Below, in pieces: positions 1 to 10,133 of a stretch of DNA of 47,565 nt. The first letter of the stretch is position 1. Each line of letters opens with the position of its first letter. The translations under genes and the position numbers were made by a program. Source of the DNA: Clostridiales bacterium CHKCI006. Lineage in GTDB: Bacteria; Bacillota_I; Bacilli_A; Erysipelotrichales; Coprobacillaceae. The stretch is taken from the NCBI GenBank assembly GCA_900018345.1, contig FCNA01000007.1, positions 1 to 47,565 of the forward strand. The letters run 5' to 3'. The notes under the pieces were generated by a model. The model saw only the letters and a list, made by a program, of their open reading frames with translations, had not been told where the DNA came from and made no database searches.

Positions 1-127
1 CCACAATCACATATTCTGTAGTTTACAGGATATCGTCACCGTAATCAACCACGGATAGAAGGTTGATAGAAAGGAGAAGGTATACTGTAAGTGACCCCCT
101 TAGATGGGACACTTATAATATACCAGG
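1..127 (+). promoter_or_regulatory. Structured leader repeat, copy 1 (pseudoknot plus hairpin)
   Basis: This segment is nearly identical to 20414-20541 and shares its core with 28824-28902. CCGT (39-42) can pair with ACGG (51-54). The loop ATCAACC (44-50) can pair with GGTTGAT (61-67), giving an H-type pseudoknot with a 1-nt first loop and a 6-nt last loop. A second stem pairs GGTATA (79-84) with TATACC (119-124). The ribosome-binding site of the GH1 gene (AGGAAG, 125-130) follows at once. Similarity to copy 2 stops at 127. The left edge lies outside the window. It could be a cis-acting RNA or the end of a mobile element. Confidence 0.6.
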
Positions 128-135
128 AAGAATAA

Positions 136-1605
<1,470 letters not shown>

Positions 1606-1618
1606 TTTTCCTTACTTG

Positions 1619-1648
1619 AGGCGATATAGGCAATCTATGTCGCCTTTT
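1619..1648 (+). terminator. Intrinsic terminator after GH1 paralogue 1
   Basis: AGGCGATATAG and CTATGTCGCCT form a stem with one G-T pair and a 5-nt loop, followed by TTTT. Confidence 0.8.
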
Positions 1649-1650
1649 CG

Positions 1651-2123
1651 TATGAAAAAGTCTTTCCACCACCAGACCTGCCACCGCTAAGGGCATTATT
1701 CTCATGTATGGTTCTTCATCAGACACAAGTCCTCTTTACTTCAATTGTGGTATAGAGCTGGGTGTACGAGATATAGCCTTCATGAAGTGTCCTGTCGGTC
1801 AGCTCACAGTAAATTCCACTTTCCAGTTTGTCTTCCTATTGCTAAAAATGGTCTTGATACTTTCCTAAAGAGATTTCACAGCTTTCTGTGTCCATTTGAT
1901 AATCAATTTTAGAAAATCAGACGTGTTACCCTTGATCTGCTCTGCAGGTCATTGAAAAGGGAACAGTCCTATGTTCAATAGCAGGAGAACTGCATAAATA
2001 GGAGCGGTATACTATACAAGGATCTTGTCGCTGGCTCTGATACGCTTTCTCATGAATTTGTATAGGTCCATAAACACCTCTTTCTGGATGTGGAAAAACG
2101 GTCAACCGTATAGATTAACCGCT
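1651..2123 (-). pseudogene. FtsK/TcpA-like conjugation ATPase relic
   Basis: No open frame survives, but minus-strand pieces resemble the N-terminal half of the FtsK/SpoIIIE-type coupling ATPase of Tn916-like elements (Orf21 family). Near 1654-1691 a glycine-rich Walker A stretch, SGGGKTFSY, follows a PLAVAG segment in a shifted frame. Upstream is an open piece containing YISYTQLYTTIEV. Near 2010-2075 is a basic KRIRASDK segment and then a hydrophobic run interrupted by TAG. Several stops and frameshifts show it is dead. The assignment rests on motif memory, so the family is moderately certain only. Confidence 0.45.
1886..2123. repeat. Long direct repeat of relic DNA, copy 1
   Basis: About 240 bp is repeated at 3105-3347 with perhaps 85% identity, flanking the M23 peptidase gene. 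Both copies carry the same in-frame TAG in the KRIR...SDKI reading frame, so they were probably already non-coding, or shared that mutation, when duplicated. Both end in a GCGGT...ACCGCT inverted repeat. Confidence 0.75.
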
Positions 2124-2130
2124 CGATGAC

Positions 2131-3003
2131 TTATTTTTGATTTTCTACTATTTGTCCCCTGCTGATATGTGAGTCTGCTTTTACGGTCGTGTAATTGATT
2201 ATCTTTGTAAACCAAATCGGCAGGCTTGCAGAGAAAAGAAAACTCTTTCCTTGTTGTACTTGAAAATGTATATGCGGTTCGCTTGTGTTACCGCTATTGC
2301 CACAGCAGGCTATCTGTTGTCCCCGACATACTTTATCGCCTAAATTCACACAAAAGCTGTCTTTTTTGATATGTGCGATGGTACTATATTCATGCTTTGT
2401 GTGCTGAATAACAATATAATTTCCTCTTACGTCAGAAGCACTACATAATACCTCCTGCTCCTCTGGGATAGGAGTATCTTCAAAAAGATTTTTGATTTCA
2501 ACTACTATGCCGTCAGCAGGAGATAAAACGGGTTTCCCGTAGCAGAAGTAATCAGATACGGATTTCCCGTCCCCATGAAATGTTTTTCCATTTTCCACAA
2601 CGAAAAAGTCATACGCATATCGTTGATTGCAGATAAACCAAGAATGGGAAGTTTCTCTATCTATTCCGCCGTTTGCCACAGTCCAGCATCCCGTAAATGG
2701 AAGACTATATAAAGTCTGTGGTTTATAATTACGGATATTAGGCAGACAAAACAAGTTACGTACATATATCACGGGTATTCCAATCAACATACCTATATTT
2801 TGAGACAAGAATTTCAAGGCGATTGCTGTTTCATCTGTGCTTTCTGTTCGTATCAAAATAATAAAAGACAGAACAAAATCTATGATTGCCAGCAGAAAAA
2901 ACAGATAGAATAACCTCAACACTGGAATATCAAGGAATGTTCCAAGAAAACCGATCAATCCTAGCCAATACATCTTTTTTATGATTTTTGTAAAAGTCTC
3001 CAC
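2131..3003 (-). CDS. Membrane-anchored M23 metallopeptidase
   Basis: This 290-residue protein has about three N-terminal hydrophobic segments (residues 12-50 and 70-82) and a C-terminal LytM/M23 domain (about 100-250). The domain would cleave peptidoglycan cross-bridges or a peptide substrate outside the membrane. Candidate zinc ligands are H120, D132 and H246 in the HIH motif (244-246), with H211 as the usual extra histidine. The start is GTG at 3003; GGGAG lies about 12 nt upstream, so initiation may be weak. It is flanked by two copies of a 240-bp relic repeat and sits within an element scar, so it is probably cargo. Substrate is unknown. Confidence 0.82.
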   Translation of the reverse strand: METFTKIIKKMYWLGLIGFLGTFLDIPVLRLFYLFFLLAIIDFVLSFIILIRTESTDETAIALKFLSQNIGMLIGIPVIYVRNLFCLPNIRNYKPQTLYSLPFTGCWTVANGGIDRETSHSWFICNQRYAYDFFVVENGKTFHGDGKSVSDYFCYGKPVLSPADGIVVEIKNLFEDTPIPEEQEVLCSASDVRGNYIVIQHTKHEYSTIAHIKKDSFCVNLGDKVCRGQQIACCGNSGNTSEPHIHFQVQQGKSFLFSASLPIWFTKIINYTTVKADSHISRGQIVENQK

Positions 3004-3104
3004 TAATTATCATCACTCCCATATTGCCTTGTTCTCATTATATAGGAACTAGAAATGGCAGGCAATACATATCAGCATTTATCTGCCATCCTTGCAGAGC
3101 AGCG

Positions 3105-3347
3105 TTCTATGTCCATTTGATAATCGGTTTTAGAAAACCAGACATTTTTTCCCTTGATCTGCGCTGCAGATCAGTGAAAAGACAACTGTCCCATGTTCAA
3201 TAGCAGGAGAACTGCACGAACAGAAGCGGTATACTATACAAAGATCTTGTCGCTGGATCTGATACGCTTTCCCTTGTATTTGTATAGGTTCAGAAAATTC
3301 CTTTTTCTGGATATGGAATAAGCGGTCAACCGTATAGACTAACCGCT
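3105..3347. repeat. Long direct repeat of relic DNA, copy 2
   Basis: Partner of 1886-2123. The minus-strand reading again gives a KRIRSSDKIF piece, TAG, then a short hydrophobic run, as in the N-terminus of Tn916 Orf21-like proteins. The stretch 3004-3104 between the peptidase start and this repeat shows nothing recognisable. Confidence 0.7.
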
Positions 3348-3355
3348 TATCAATA

Positions 3356-3690
3356 TAGAAATATTCAATTGTTTTTCGTTGAAGTTATAGCCTGCGCCTA
3401 GACAGTCATAGTATATTTTGAATTTGCCGGTCAGGTTCAATTTTAACTCGTCGTTTTCTGATAAATGAAGTCAGATTGCGTGCGTCTGTTACATTAACAT
3501 ATCTTCAAACATACTCATAAAGCTGTTCTTTTGTCAATACCTGTCCTTTGTGAGAAAACAGAAAAAAAGTAAGTCAAATTCTTTAGCTGTCATAGCAATA
3601 ATATGTCTATTTTCCGAAATGCAGATACGATAATATGGATTGAGTATAAAACGATGGTTGCTTATTTTAAATAGGTAGAAGCATTTGAAA
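3356..3690 (-). pseudogene. OmpR-family response regulator, C-terminal remnant
   Basis: Minus-strand translation gives a winged-helix segment typical of OmpR/PhoB regulators: TAKEFDLLFFLFSHKGQV, then LTKEQLYEYV, a stop where family members have Trp, then LTSFIRKRR and KIEPD. A further piece in a shifted frame near 3360-3410 reads LGAGYNF, the family's usual VWGxGYxF ending. The receiver domain is absent. Stops and frameshifts make this a clear pseudogene. It may have belonged to the same lost element as the neighbouring peptidase. The 90 bp between 3691 and 3780 hold nothing I recognise. Confidence 0.75.
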
Positions 3691-3780
3691 ATGTTGTTGA
3701 AAGCCGCTCAACTGTCTGCTGATATCATTGCCCCTCGTTGTTGGTAAATTCAACGATTAACATTTTCAAAAATAAATCCC

Positions 3781-4536
3781 TTATTCGTATTTCTTTCCAA
3801 CAATATACGTTGCTACTATAAGCCCGGCAAGTAAAATAAGTATGGAAGGATATTTTATGCTATTCCATAAATCAACTCCACCGATTGAAATACAAAGATA
3901 ACAAAGAATAGGAGCAAGAATAGCGACACCTAATGTAAACAGTCGGAATACAGTTAATACATATATCCAATTTCCGTTATTAAACGCTAATCCTGGCATA
4001 TGTATTTTGAATACTCCCTGTGAAACAAAATTGATCTTATCTTTATCATAATAGGTTGGCAACACTTCTTTTACGAAAATACAGCAAACTGCAAATATGA
4101 GCATGAGGAAAGAAATATATATACTATCACGCATTTGTTCTATGGTTATTCCAGAAACAGTCATTAAAATAGCTTGTGCAATCACCACGCCGATTGTAAT
4201 AAGAAATGCGTAAATCCAGTTCTTCTTTCGTTGACGAATAGTATCACGCACTGACAGATCTAAAGAATTGATAACAAGTTTTTCTACTTCATCAGTGTTC
4301 AGTGAATTATTTTCGCTTATTTTTTCACCTTTCAAAAGTTCTGTTACGGTTATGCCAAGCACATCAGCGATAGGCATAAGCAATGTCACATTAGGCATAC
4401 TGTTCCCTCTTTCCCATTTACTGACTGTTTTGTCCGACACGAACAATTTATCAGCTAGTTCCTTTTGCGTCATTGATTTTTCTTTTCGCATCTCACTAAG
4501 AAATTTTCCAAATTTTTCATTGTTGATTTGATACAT
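3781..4536 (-). CDS. XRE-family regulator with C-terminal membrane domain
   Basis: The 251-residue protein has an N-terminal Cro/C1-type helix-turn-helix (residues 8-65; MTQKELADKLFVSDKTVSKWE). Its C-terminal half has about four hydrophobic helices (roughly 108-128, 137-157, 192-216, 228-247). This architecture is common in Bacillota accessory DNA, where the membrane part may sense envelope or peptide signals. The ATG at 4536 has AGGAGG 9 nt upstream. It lies alone between a dead response regulator and a decayed small gene, so its original target may have been lost. Target and signal are unknown. Confidence 0.85.
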   Translation of the reverse strand: MYQINNEKFGKFLSEMRKEKSMTQKELADKLFVSDKTVSKWERGNSMPNVTLLMPIADVLGITVTELLKGEKISENNSLNTDEVEKLVINSLDLSVRDTIRQRKKNWIYAFLITIGVVIAQAILMTVSGITIEQMRDSIYISFLMLIFAVCCIFVKEVLPTYYDKDKINFVSQGVFKIHMPGLAFNNGNWIYVLTVFRLFTLGVAILAPILCYLCISIGGVDLWNSIKYPSILILLAGLIVATYIVGKKYE

Positions 4537-4611
4537 TTATTTACACCTCCTAAGGTCATTTTAGCCATTGATGGGATCATAGGCAATCTACTAACAGGAG
4601 AGTTGCCTTAT

Positions 4612-4797
4612 TTTACTCGCCTTTAAGGAGATTTCTTATTTTTCTGCTGCCTCTGCGAAGCGTAGTACTGTGGATTGCCTGCGGGCTGACCGCCTTTATT
4701 TTTCTTCGCAATGTCGTCAGTTCTCTAAACGTCGCAAGACAAGTTGTAACTTCTTGTCACGGGAAACGAAGCAACCATTGACACGCTGTTGCGCCAT
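4612..4797 (-). pseudogene. Decayed small element-encoded gene
   Basis: An ATG at 4797 with AGGAGAG upstream opens a 26-codon frame beginning MAQQRVNGCFVS and ending at TGA. After a shift of frame the minus strand stays open and ends QYYASQRQQKNKKSP near 4612. Short charged proteins of this kind occur in integrative elements, but I do not recognise the family. The rest of 4537-5000 has no gene. Near 4835-4875 there is an AT-rich palindromic patch (ATATATT...AAATATAT). Confidence 0.35.
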
Positions 4798-4999
4798 GTC
4801 ATTCTCTCCTGCAAACGCTAAGTTAACAATCAGGCACGATATATTTCAATATTTCTATAAAAATATATCGATGGTCCATGTTTTTATTCAGGCTGATGGT
4901 GTGATACCTGCACTCAAACTGTCAAGGGCAGGTAAATGCTAAAAGCACCTTGAGTGTTCGTGCGCTGACAGGTGGGTGGCGGACAATCAGATTTTTAGA

Positions 5000-5026
5000 T
5001 AAAAAAGCGAGAGTGATCTCGCTTTA
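5000..5026 (-). terminator. Intrinsic terminator for the 5030-5380 gene
   Basis: AAAGCGAGA and TCTCGCTTT form a 9-bp stem with a GTGA loop. On the minus strand the stem is followed by a run of T. Confidence 0.85.
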
Positions 5027-5029
5027 ACG

Positions 5030-5380
5030 TCAAAGGGATTGCTTGATAAAAGTGGTCAGAGCTAGAATCGCATTCAGAAAACACCAGGTTGCCCAAATGT
5101 GTAGATCCTGATAATTCCCGGCATAAGTGACTCCCAGATACGCGGCGATTCCAAAAATGATTGCCAGATAAAGATTGCGTTGATTTTTATTCTCATTACG
5201 AGATAAAAAGGACATGATACCTCCCGCCATCATTAGGATCGCGACGAGTAAACCGGCAGTTCCGCTCATTTCGCCGTTTTGAGTGATTAGATTAAACACA
5301 CCGGACAAAGCCAACTGTAGCATGACTAAAAAGCTAAAAAGTATTGATAACATGCCAGCAATCCATTTCCATGTACGCAT
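5030..5380 (-). CDS. Small four-helix membrane protein
   Basis: A 116-residue hydrophobic protein with about four transmembrane helices (near residues 7-30, 43-60, 70-88, 93-110) and a short NENKNQ loop. It resembles small DUF4064-like membrane proteins, but that is only a guess. I take the ATG at 5380 rather than the upstream TTG because AGGAGG lies about 6 nt before it. It diverges from the Rrf2 regulator, with 135 bp between the two starts containing an inverted repeat, so it may be that regulator's target. It has its own terminator. Function unknown. Confidence 0.7.
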   Translation of the reverse strand: MRTWKWIAGMLSILFSFLVMLQLALSGVFNLITQNGEMSGTAGLLVAILMMAGGIMSFLSRNENKNQRNLYLAIIFGIAAYLGVTYAGNYQDLHIWATWCFLNAILALTTFIKQSL

Positions 5381-5454
5381 ATTCTCCCTCCTCAAGTCTT
5401 TCTTATTGTATCGAAAAGAAGCTGTAAATGCAATGCGAAAGCAGTGAAATACTT

Positions 5455-5492
5455 ATGTAATCATTGACATTACATTGAAAAACAGGTAGAAT
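5455..5492 (+). promoter_or_regulatory. Rrf2 promoter with overlapping operator
   Basis: TTGACA (5464-5469) and TAGAAT (5487-5492) are 17 bp apart. A perfect inverted repeat, ATGTAAT (5455-5461) and ATTACAT (5469-5475), straddles the -35 box, as expected for an autorepressor site. Confidence 0.7.
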
Positions 5493-5515
5493 AAAATAAG
5501 AAAGGAATGATGAAA

Positions 5516-5971
5516 ATGCAGATATCCAGTCGCTTTACGATTGCGGTTCATATTTTTGCGTGTATTGATACATTTGGAAAAGATCATAAGATGACCAGTG
5601 ATTTTTTAGCTGGCAGTGTGAATGTCAATCCTGTGATCATTCGTAAGATCATGTCTTCCTTAAGGGATGCCAATTTGATTCATGTTCAAAGAGGGACAGG
5701 GGGAATCACGATTGCAAAACCGTTAGAAGAGATCACACTTTATGATATTTACCGTGCGGTGGACTGTGTGGAAAGTGGCGAACTTTTCCATTTTCATGAT
5801 AATCCGAATGAGAATTGTCCAGTGGGAAAGAATATTCACCTTATTTTGGATGATAAATTGATGCGTGTTCAAGCCGCGATGGAGAATGAGTTGAAATCAA
5901 TCACTTTGCAAGAGGTGTTAGCAGATACAAGAAAATATGTCCAGGCATCTATGAGCTCTGCCTCTTCATAG
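5516..5971 (+). CDS. Rrf2-family transcriptional regulator
   Basis: The 151-residue protein starts MQISSRFTIAVHIF, the typical Rrf2 opening, with a winged helix in the first 70 residues (RGTGGITIAKPLEEITLYDIY). Family members sense iron-sulfur status, nitric oxide, cysteine or other stress. Only C84 and C101 lie in the effector region, not the three cysteines of IscR, so a cluster-free YwnA-like regulator is more likely. Of three nearby ATGs I chose 5516, which lies 9 nt from AAAGGA; the ATG at 5507 touches the ribosome-binding site. An inverted repeat over the -35 box suggests autorepression, possibly with control of the divergent membrane protein. Confidence 0.9.
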   Translation: MQISSRFTIAVHIFACIDTFGKDHKMTSDFLAGSVNVNPVIIRKIMSSLRDANLIHVQRGTGGITIAKPLEEITLYDIYRAVDCVESGELFHFHDNPNENCPVGKNIHLILDDKLMRVQAAMENELKSITLQEVLADTRKYVQASMSSASS

Positions 5972-6090
5972 GTGCTTTTTTTGGTTATCCTGTAATGCTT
6001 ACTTGGTGGTTTTGAACTGAAAATTAAGAATTTACCCATTTTTCAGATTGTTTACGTTTAGTGAAAATAGTTAAAAAAAAGAGAATTTGA

Positions 6091-6118
6091 TGAAAACGCT
6101 TCGATAATAAGGTATAAT
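6091..6118 (+). promoter_or_regulatory. cre-like site and -10 box ahead of GH1 paralogue 2
   Basis: TGAAAACGCTTCGA (6091-6104) matches the CcpA site consensus TGWNANCGNTNNCA except for one position (G for C at position 13). TATAAT lies at 6113-6118. A CcpA site just upstream of -10 would mean repression by preferred sugars. No good -35 box at 17 bp is visible. Confidence 0.55.
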
Positions 6119-6130
6119 AGAATCAGGTAA

Positions 6131-7627
<1,497 letters not shown>

Positions 7628-7632
7628 CAAAC

Positions 7633-7660
7633 AGCCCCTATTTGACAAGGGGCTCTTTTT
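7633..7660 (+). terminator. Intrinsic terminator after GH1 paralogue 2
   Basis: AGCCCCT and AGGGGCT form a perfect 7-bp stem, followed by CTTTTT. Confidence 0.9.
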
Positions 7661-7678
7661 CAGAAAGGGGTATGTGAA

Positions 7679-8422
7679 TTGGAAAAGTACATTGAAATTC
7701 AAATGAAAGAAGGAGTTTTAAGAGGAATGTGGCATGTACCTGATCGGGAAAGTTATCCTTTGGTGATCATGCTGCATGGGTTTACTGCCAATCGGAACGG
7801 CCCACGGTTTGCCTTTGTGAGATTAGCACGCGAATTAGAGAAATGCGGGATCGGTTCTGTTCGTTTTGATTTTTTAGGCAGTGGTGAGAGTGACCTTGAT
7901 TTTGTGGATATGACTTTTAGTAAGGAATTGGAGCAGGCCATCTGTATTTTAGAAACGATGTCTAAGCATGCCGAAGTGTCGCAGATCTATCTGCTTGGAC
8001 ATAGTATGGGCGGGGCGCTGGCCGGTCAATTAGCGGCAAAATTTCCAGATGTGATTCAAAAATGTGTGCTCTGGGCACCGGCGTTCTGTATGCCTCAGTT
8101 GATTGGGGCCATGTCTACGCAAATTAGTCCTTTAGAAAACGGCTGCTATGACTGCAAGGGACTGGATCTTTCCCAGGCTTTTGTGGATGAGATGCTGCAG
8201 TTAGATCTATACAGTGGATTGAATCAATATCGTCATCCATTAATGATTATCCATGGTACAGAGGATCCAACGGTTCCTTATGTCAGCTCAAAGCAATACC
8301 TGAAAGCGTATGGGCGCGAGGATATAGACTTTAAACCATTGGAGAAAGGCTCACACAATTACGAGGTATATCGTGAGGTCCATTTTGTTTTGGATCATAC
8401 ACTTGCCTTTTTCTGTTCCTGA
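7679..8422 (+). CDS. Alpha/beta-hydrolase, carboxylesterase-like
   Basis: A 247-residue single-domain alpha/beta hydrolase. LHGFTANRNG (32-41) forms the oxyanion region. GHSMGG holds the nucleophile S109, D197 lies in GTEDPTVP, and H226 in GSHNY completes the triad. Size and motifs resemble cinnamoyl/feruloyl esterases of gut bacteria, but other acyl esters are possible. No signal peptide is present, so it acts in the cytoplasm. The likely start is TTG at 7679, 8 nt after AAAGGGG; the next ATG is 24 nt further in and lacks a site. It follows the GH1 gene after a terminator and ends at a bidirectional terminator. Confidence 0.85.
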   Translation: MEKYIEIQMKEGVLRGMWHVPDRESYPLVIMLHGFTANRNGPRFAFVRLARELEKCGIGSVRFDFLGSGESDLDFVDMTFSKELEQAICILETMSKHAEVSQIYLLGHSMGGALAGQLAAKFPDVIQKCVLWAPAFCMPQLIGAMSTQISPLENGCYDCKGLDLSQAFVDEMLQLDLYSGLNQYRHPLMIIHGTEDPTVPYVSSKQYLKAYGREDIDFKPLEKGSHNYEVYREVHFVLDHTLAFFCS

Positions 8423-8434
8423 TCTTGCGCAATG

Positions 8435-8459
8435 AAAAAAGCCCTTGGTGGGCTTTTTA
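8435..8459. terminator. Bidirectional terminator between convergent genes
   Basis: AAAAAAGCCC and GGGCTTTTT around a TTGGT loop serve the esterase on the plus strand and the 8457-9191 gene on the minus strand. Confidence 0.85.
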
Positions 8460-9191
8460 TTCATGTCTGCGATATTTAACGATCTGATAGATAGCGATGA
8501 TGAAAAGAATATAGGAAATACCCAAACAGGGAAAATAGAACGTGTTGGGTAAGTAACCGACAGCAGGGTGGGCAAGAGCCGTGATCCCAATGCTGATCAA
8601 TAAGACACAGAGACTGATGCCTAGATACATCGGACGATGATTGGGTGGTATCTCAACCATGGATCGATAGCTTGGAATTCGCTCTAAACAAACGAGAAGT
8701 GTTTCTAAATCGGGATAATTCCTGCCTACGATGAGTGTAAAAGGTTGGGCTTTTTCATCACGACAACTAAGGATCAAACGATGTCTGCGTTCGATCTTGT
8801 CATCTATATAGGCGATCTGTCTGGCTACATCGGGCACAAGTGCATATTTGTCGATCCAGGCGAGATATTGTTCTAGATCACGAGCGAGATGCTTAGGTTT
8901 CTTAGTGAAATAAGGCGAAGACTGCCGGATATCGATCACATAAAGCTGATGCTGTTGATCCTCGATAAAAAGCAGACTGGCTTCCTGTACCAGAAAACCA
9001 AGTTGAATGGCTAGAAAAATCGTCACAGCGACGGTAATCATGCAGCCAAGCAGGATCAGCATCGGGGAATGGATCCCTAAAAAAGTCAAGAGAATGGTGA
9101 GCGCCAGGCTGAGAAGCACAAGGGCAAAGACGCCTAGATAAAGGGCATAGGCATAATGCTTCGGTTGAGTGAGGATCAGCCAGGTTTTCAC
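8457..9191 (-). CDS. Membrane protein translationally coupled to murQ
   Basis: A 244-residue protein with two N-terminal transmembrane helices (about 14-38 and 43-66), a soluble middle (about 70-180) and two C-terminal helices (about 187-207 and 217-238). It has no recognised motif. The start is GTG at 9191; the preceding murQ stop overlaps it in the sequence GTGA, and AGGCGG lies about 5 nt before it. Tight coupling suggests a shared role with MurQ, perhaps in the envelope or in amino-sugar uptake, but that is inference. The middle part contains DDKIERRHRLILSCR and may be a PH-like fold; I cannot confirm this. Confidence 0.7.
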   Translation of the reverse strand: MKTWLILTQPKHYAYALYLGVFALVLLSLALTILLTFLGIHSPMLILLGCMITVAVTIFLAIQLGFLVQEASLLFIEDQQHQLYVIDIRQSSPYFTKKPKHLARDLEQYLAWIDKYALVPDVARQIAYIDDKIERRHRLILSCRDEKAQPFTLIVGRNYPDLETLLVCLERIPSYRSMVEIPPNHRPMYLGISLCVLLISIGITALAHPAVGYLPNTFYFPCLGISYILFIIAIYQIVKYRRHE

Positions 9192-10087
9192 GAAAGCCGC
9201 CTGATAACAGCAGCGACGTTGCCGTTTTCCTCTTCCAACATTTGGTCACAGGCTTCTCGCGTGGCCTGACTTAAAAGCATACAGATAGCCGTCTTGACAG
9301 AGTGACCGCTTTGTTCAAAGGCAGCCTTGGCTTCTGCTAAAGAAACACCGGTGGCTTCCTGGATGATCCGAATGGCACGAGCAACCAGCTTTGCATTGGT
9401 AGGCTGTACATCGACCATCAAATTTTGGTAGACCTTGCCGGCATGAATCATTAATGTGGTGCTGATCATATTGAGGATCATTTTTTGAGCAGTCCCGGCT
9501 TTCATCCGCGTACTTCCAGTCACGACTTCCGGACCGGTCACGGCTTCAATGCTGATATCTGCAGCTTTGGAAATCTCGGCCTGTTGAACACAGGCAATCG
9601 CACCGGTCAATGCACCGATGGTATGCGCGTAAGTGAGCCCACCTAACACATAAGGCGTTCTTCCGCTGGCGGCCAGGCCGATGACGGTATCTGTCGGATT
9701 CAGCTGCAGTGCTTCTAAATCCTGTCTGGCAAGGTTTGGATCATCTTCAGCCCCTTCTTTGGCCTTCAACAGGGCTTCGTAGCCGCCGGCGATCAGTCCC
9801 TGAAACAATGTTGGAGAAACACCGTAAGTAGGCGGACACTCGCTGGCATCCAATACCCCTAGACGACCACTTGTCCCGGCACCGATATAGATCACGCGCC
9901 CTCCCTGCTGCATGCGCGGTTGGATGTGATCGATAAGACGGGCAATTTCAGGCAGACAACGCTGTACACATAAAGCGATTTGCTGATCTTCCTTGTTGAT
10001 GATCTTGAGGATTTGCATCGTATCCATCGTGTCGATCTGCATGGAGGCTGGGTTTCTTTGTTCTGTATTGAGTTGATTGAGTTTCAT
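9188..10087 (-). CDS. murQ: N-acetylmuramic acid 6-phosphate etherase
   Basis: MurQ removes the lactyl ether from MurNAc-6-phosphate to give GlcNAc-6-phosphate and D-lactate, recycling or scavenging peptidoglycan sugar. The 299-residue protein starts at the ATG at 10087, with AAGGAG about 9 nt upstream; the KLNQLNTEQRNPAS opening is typical. The SIS domain shows IYIGAGTSGRLGVLDASECP, with E83, and E114 in EGAEDD, the two catalytic glutamates known from E. coli MurQ. TGSTRMKAGTAQK is also diagnostic. It lies 46 bp downstream of a nagB-like gene and overlaps a membrane-protein gene. No MurP transporter is in the window. Confidence 0.97.
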   Translation of the reverse strand: MKLNQLNTEQRNPASMQIDTMDTMQILKIINKEDQQIALCVQRCLPEIARLIDHIQPRMQQGGRVIYIGAGTSGRLGVLDASECPPTYGVSPTLFQGLIAGGYEALLKAKEGAEDDPNLARQDLEALQLNPTDTVIGLAASGRTPYVLGGLTYAHTIGALTGAIACVQQAEISKAADISIEAVTGPEVVTGSTRMKAGTAQKMILNMISTTLMIHAGKVYQNLMVDVQPTNAKLVARAIRIIQEATGVSLAEAKAAFEQSGHSVKTAICMLLSQATREACDQMLEEENGNVAAVIRRLS

Positions 10088-10102
10088 TTTTCCATCTCCT
10101 TG

Positions 10103-10130
10103 AAAAAGACTTGCCGTTAGACAAGTCTTC
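10103..10130 (-). terminator. Terminator-like hairpin between nagB-like gene and murQ
   Basis: AAGACTTG and CAAGTCTT form a perfect 8-bp stem, with TTTTT following on the minus strand. It lies in the 46-bp gap before murQ, so it may lower murQ expression relative to the upstream gene. No separate murQ promoter is evident. Confidence 0.65.
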
Positions 10131-10133
10131 ATA

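Noticed and set aside
114-119. TATAAT in leader copy 1 as the promoter of the GH1 gene
   Set aside because: Transcription from it would begin at about 126, inside the ribosome-binding site, and the -35 is poor. The box lies within the second hairpin and is better explained by that pairing.
3320-3348. AAGCGGT/ACCGCTT inverted repeat as a terminator
   Set aside because: No T-run follows on either strand; it is part of the duplicated relic.
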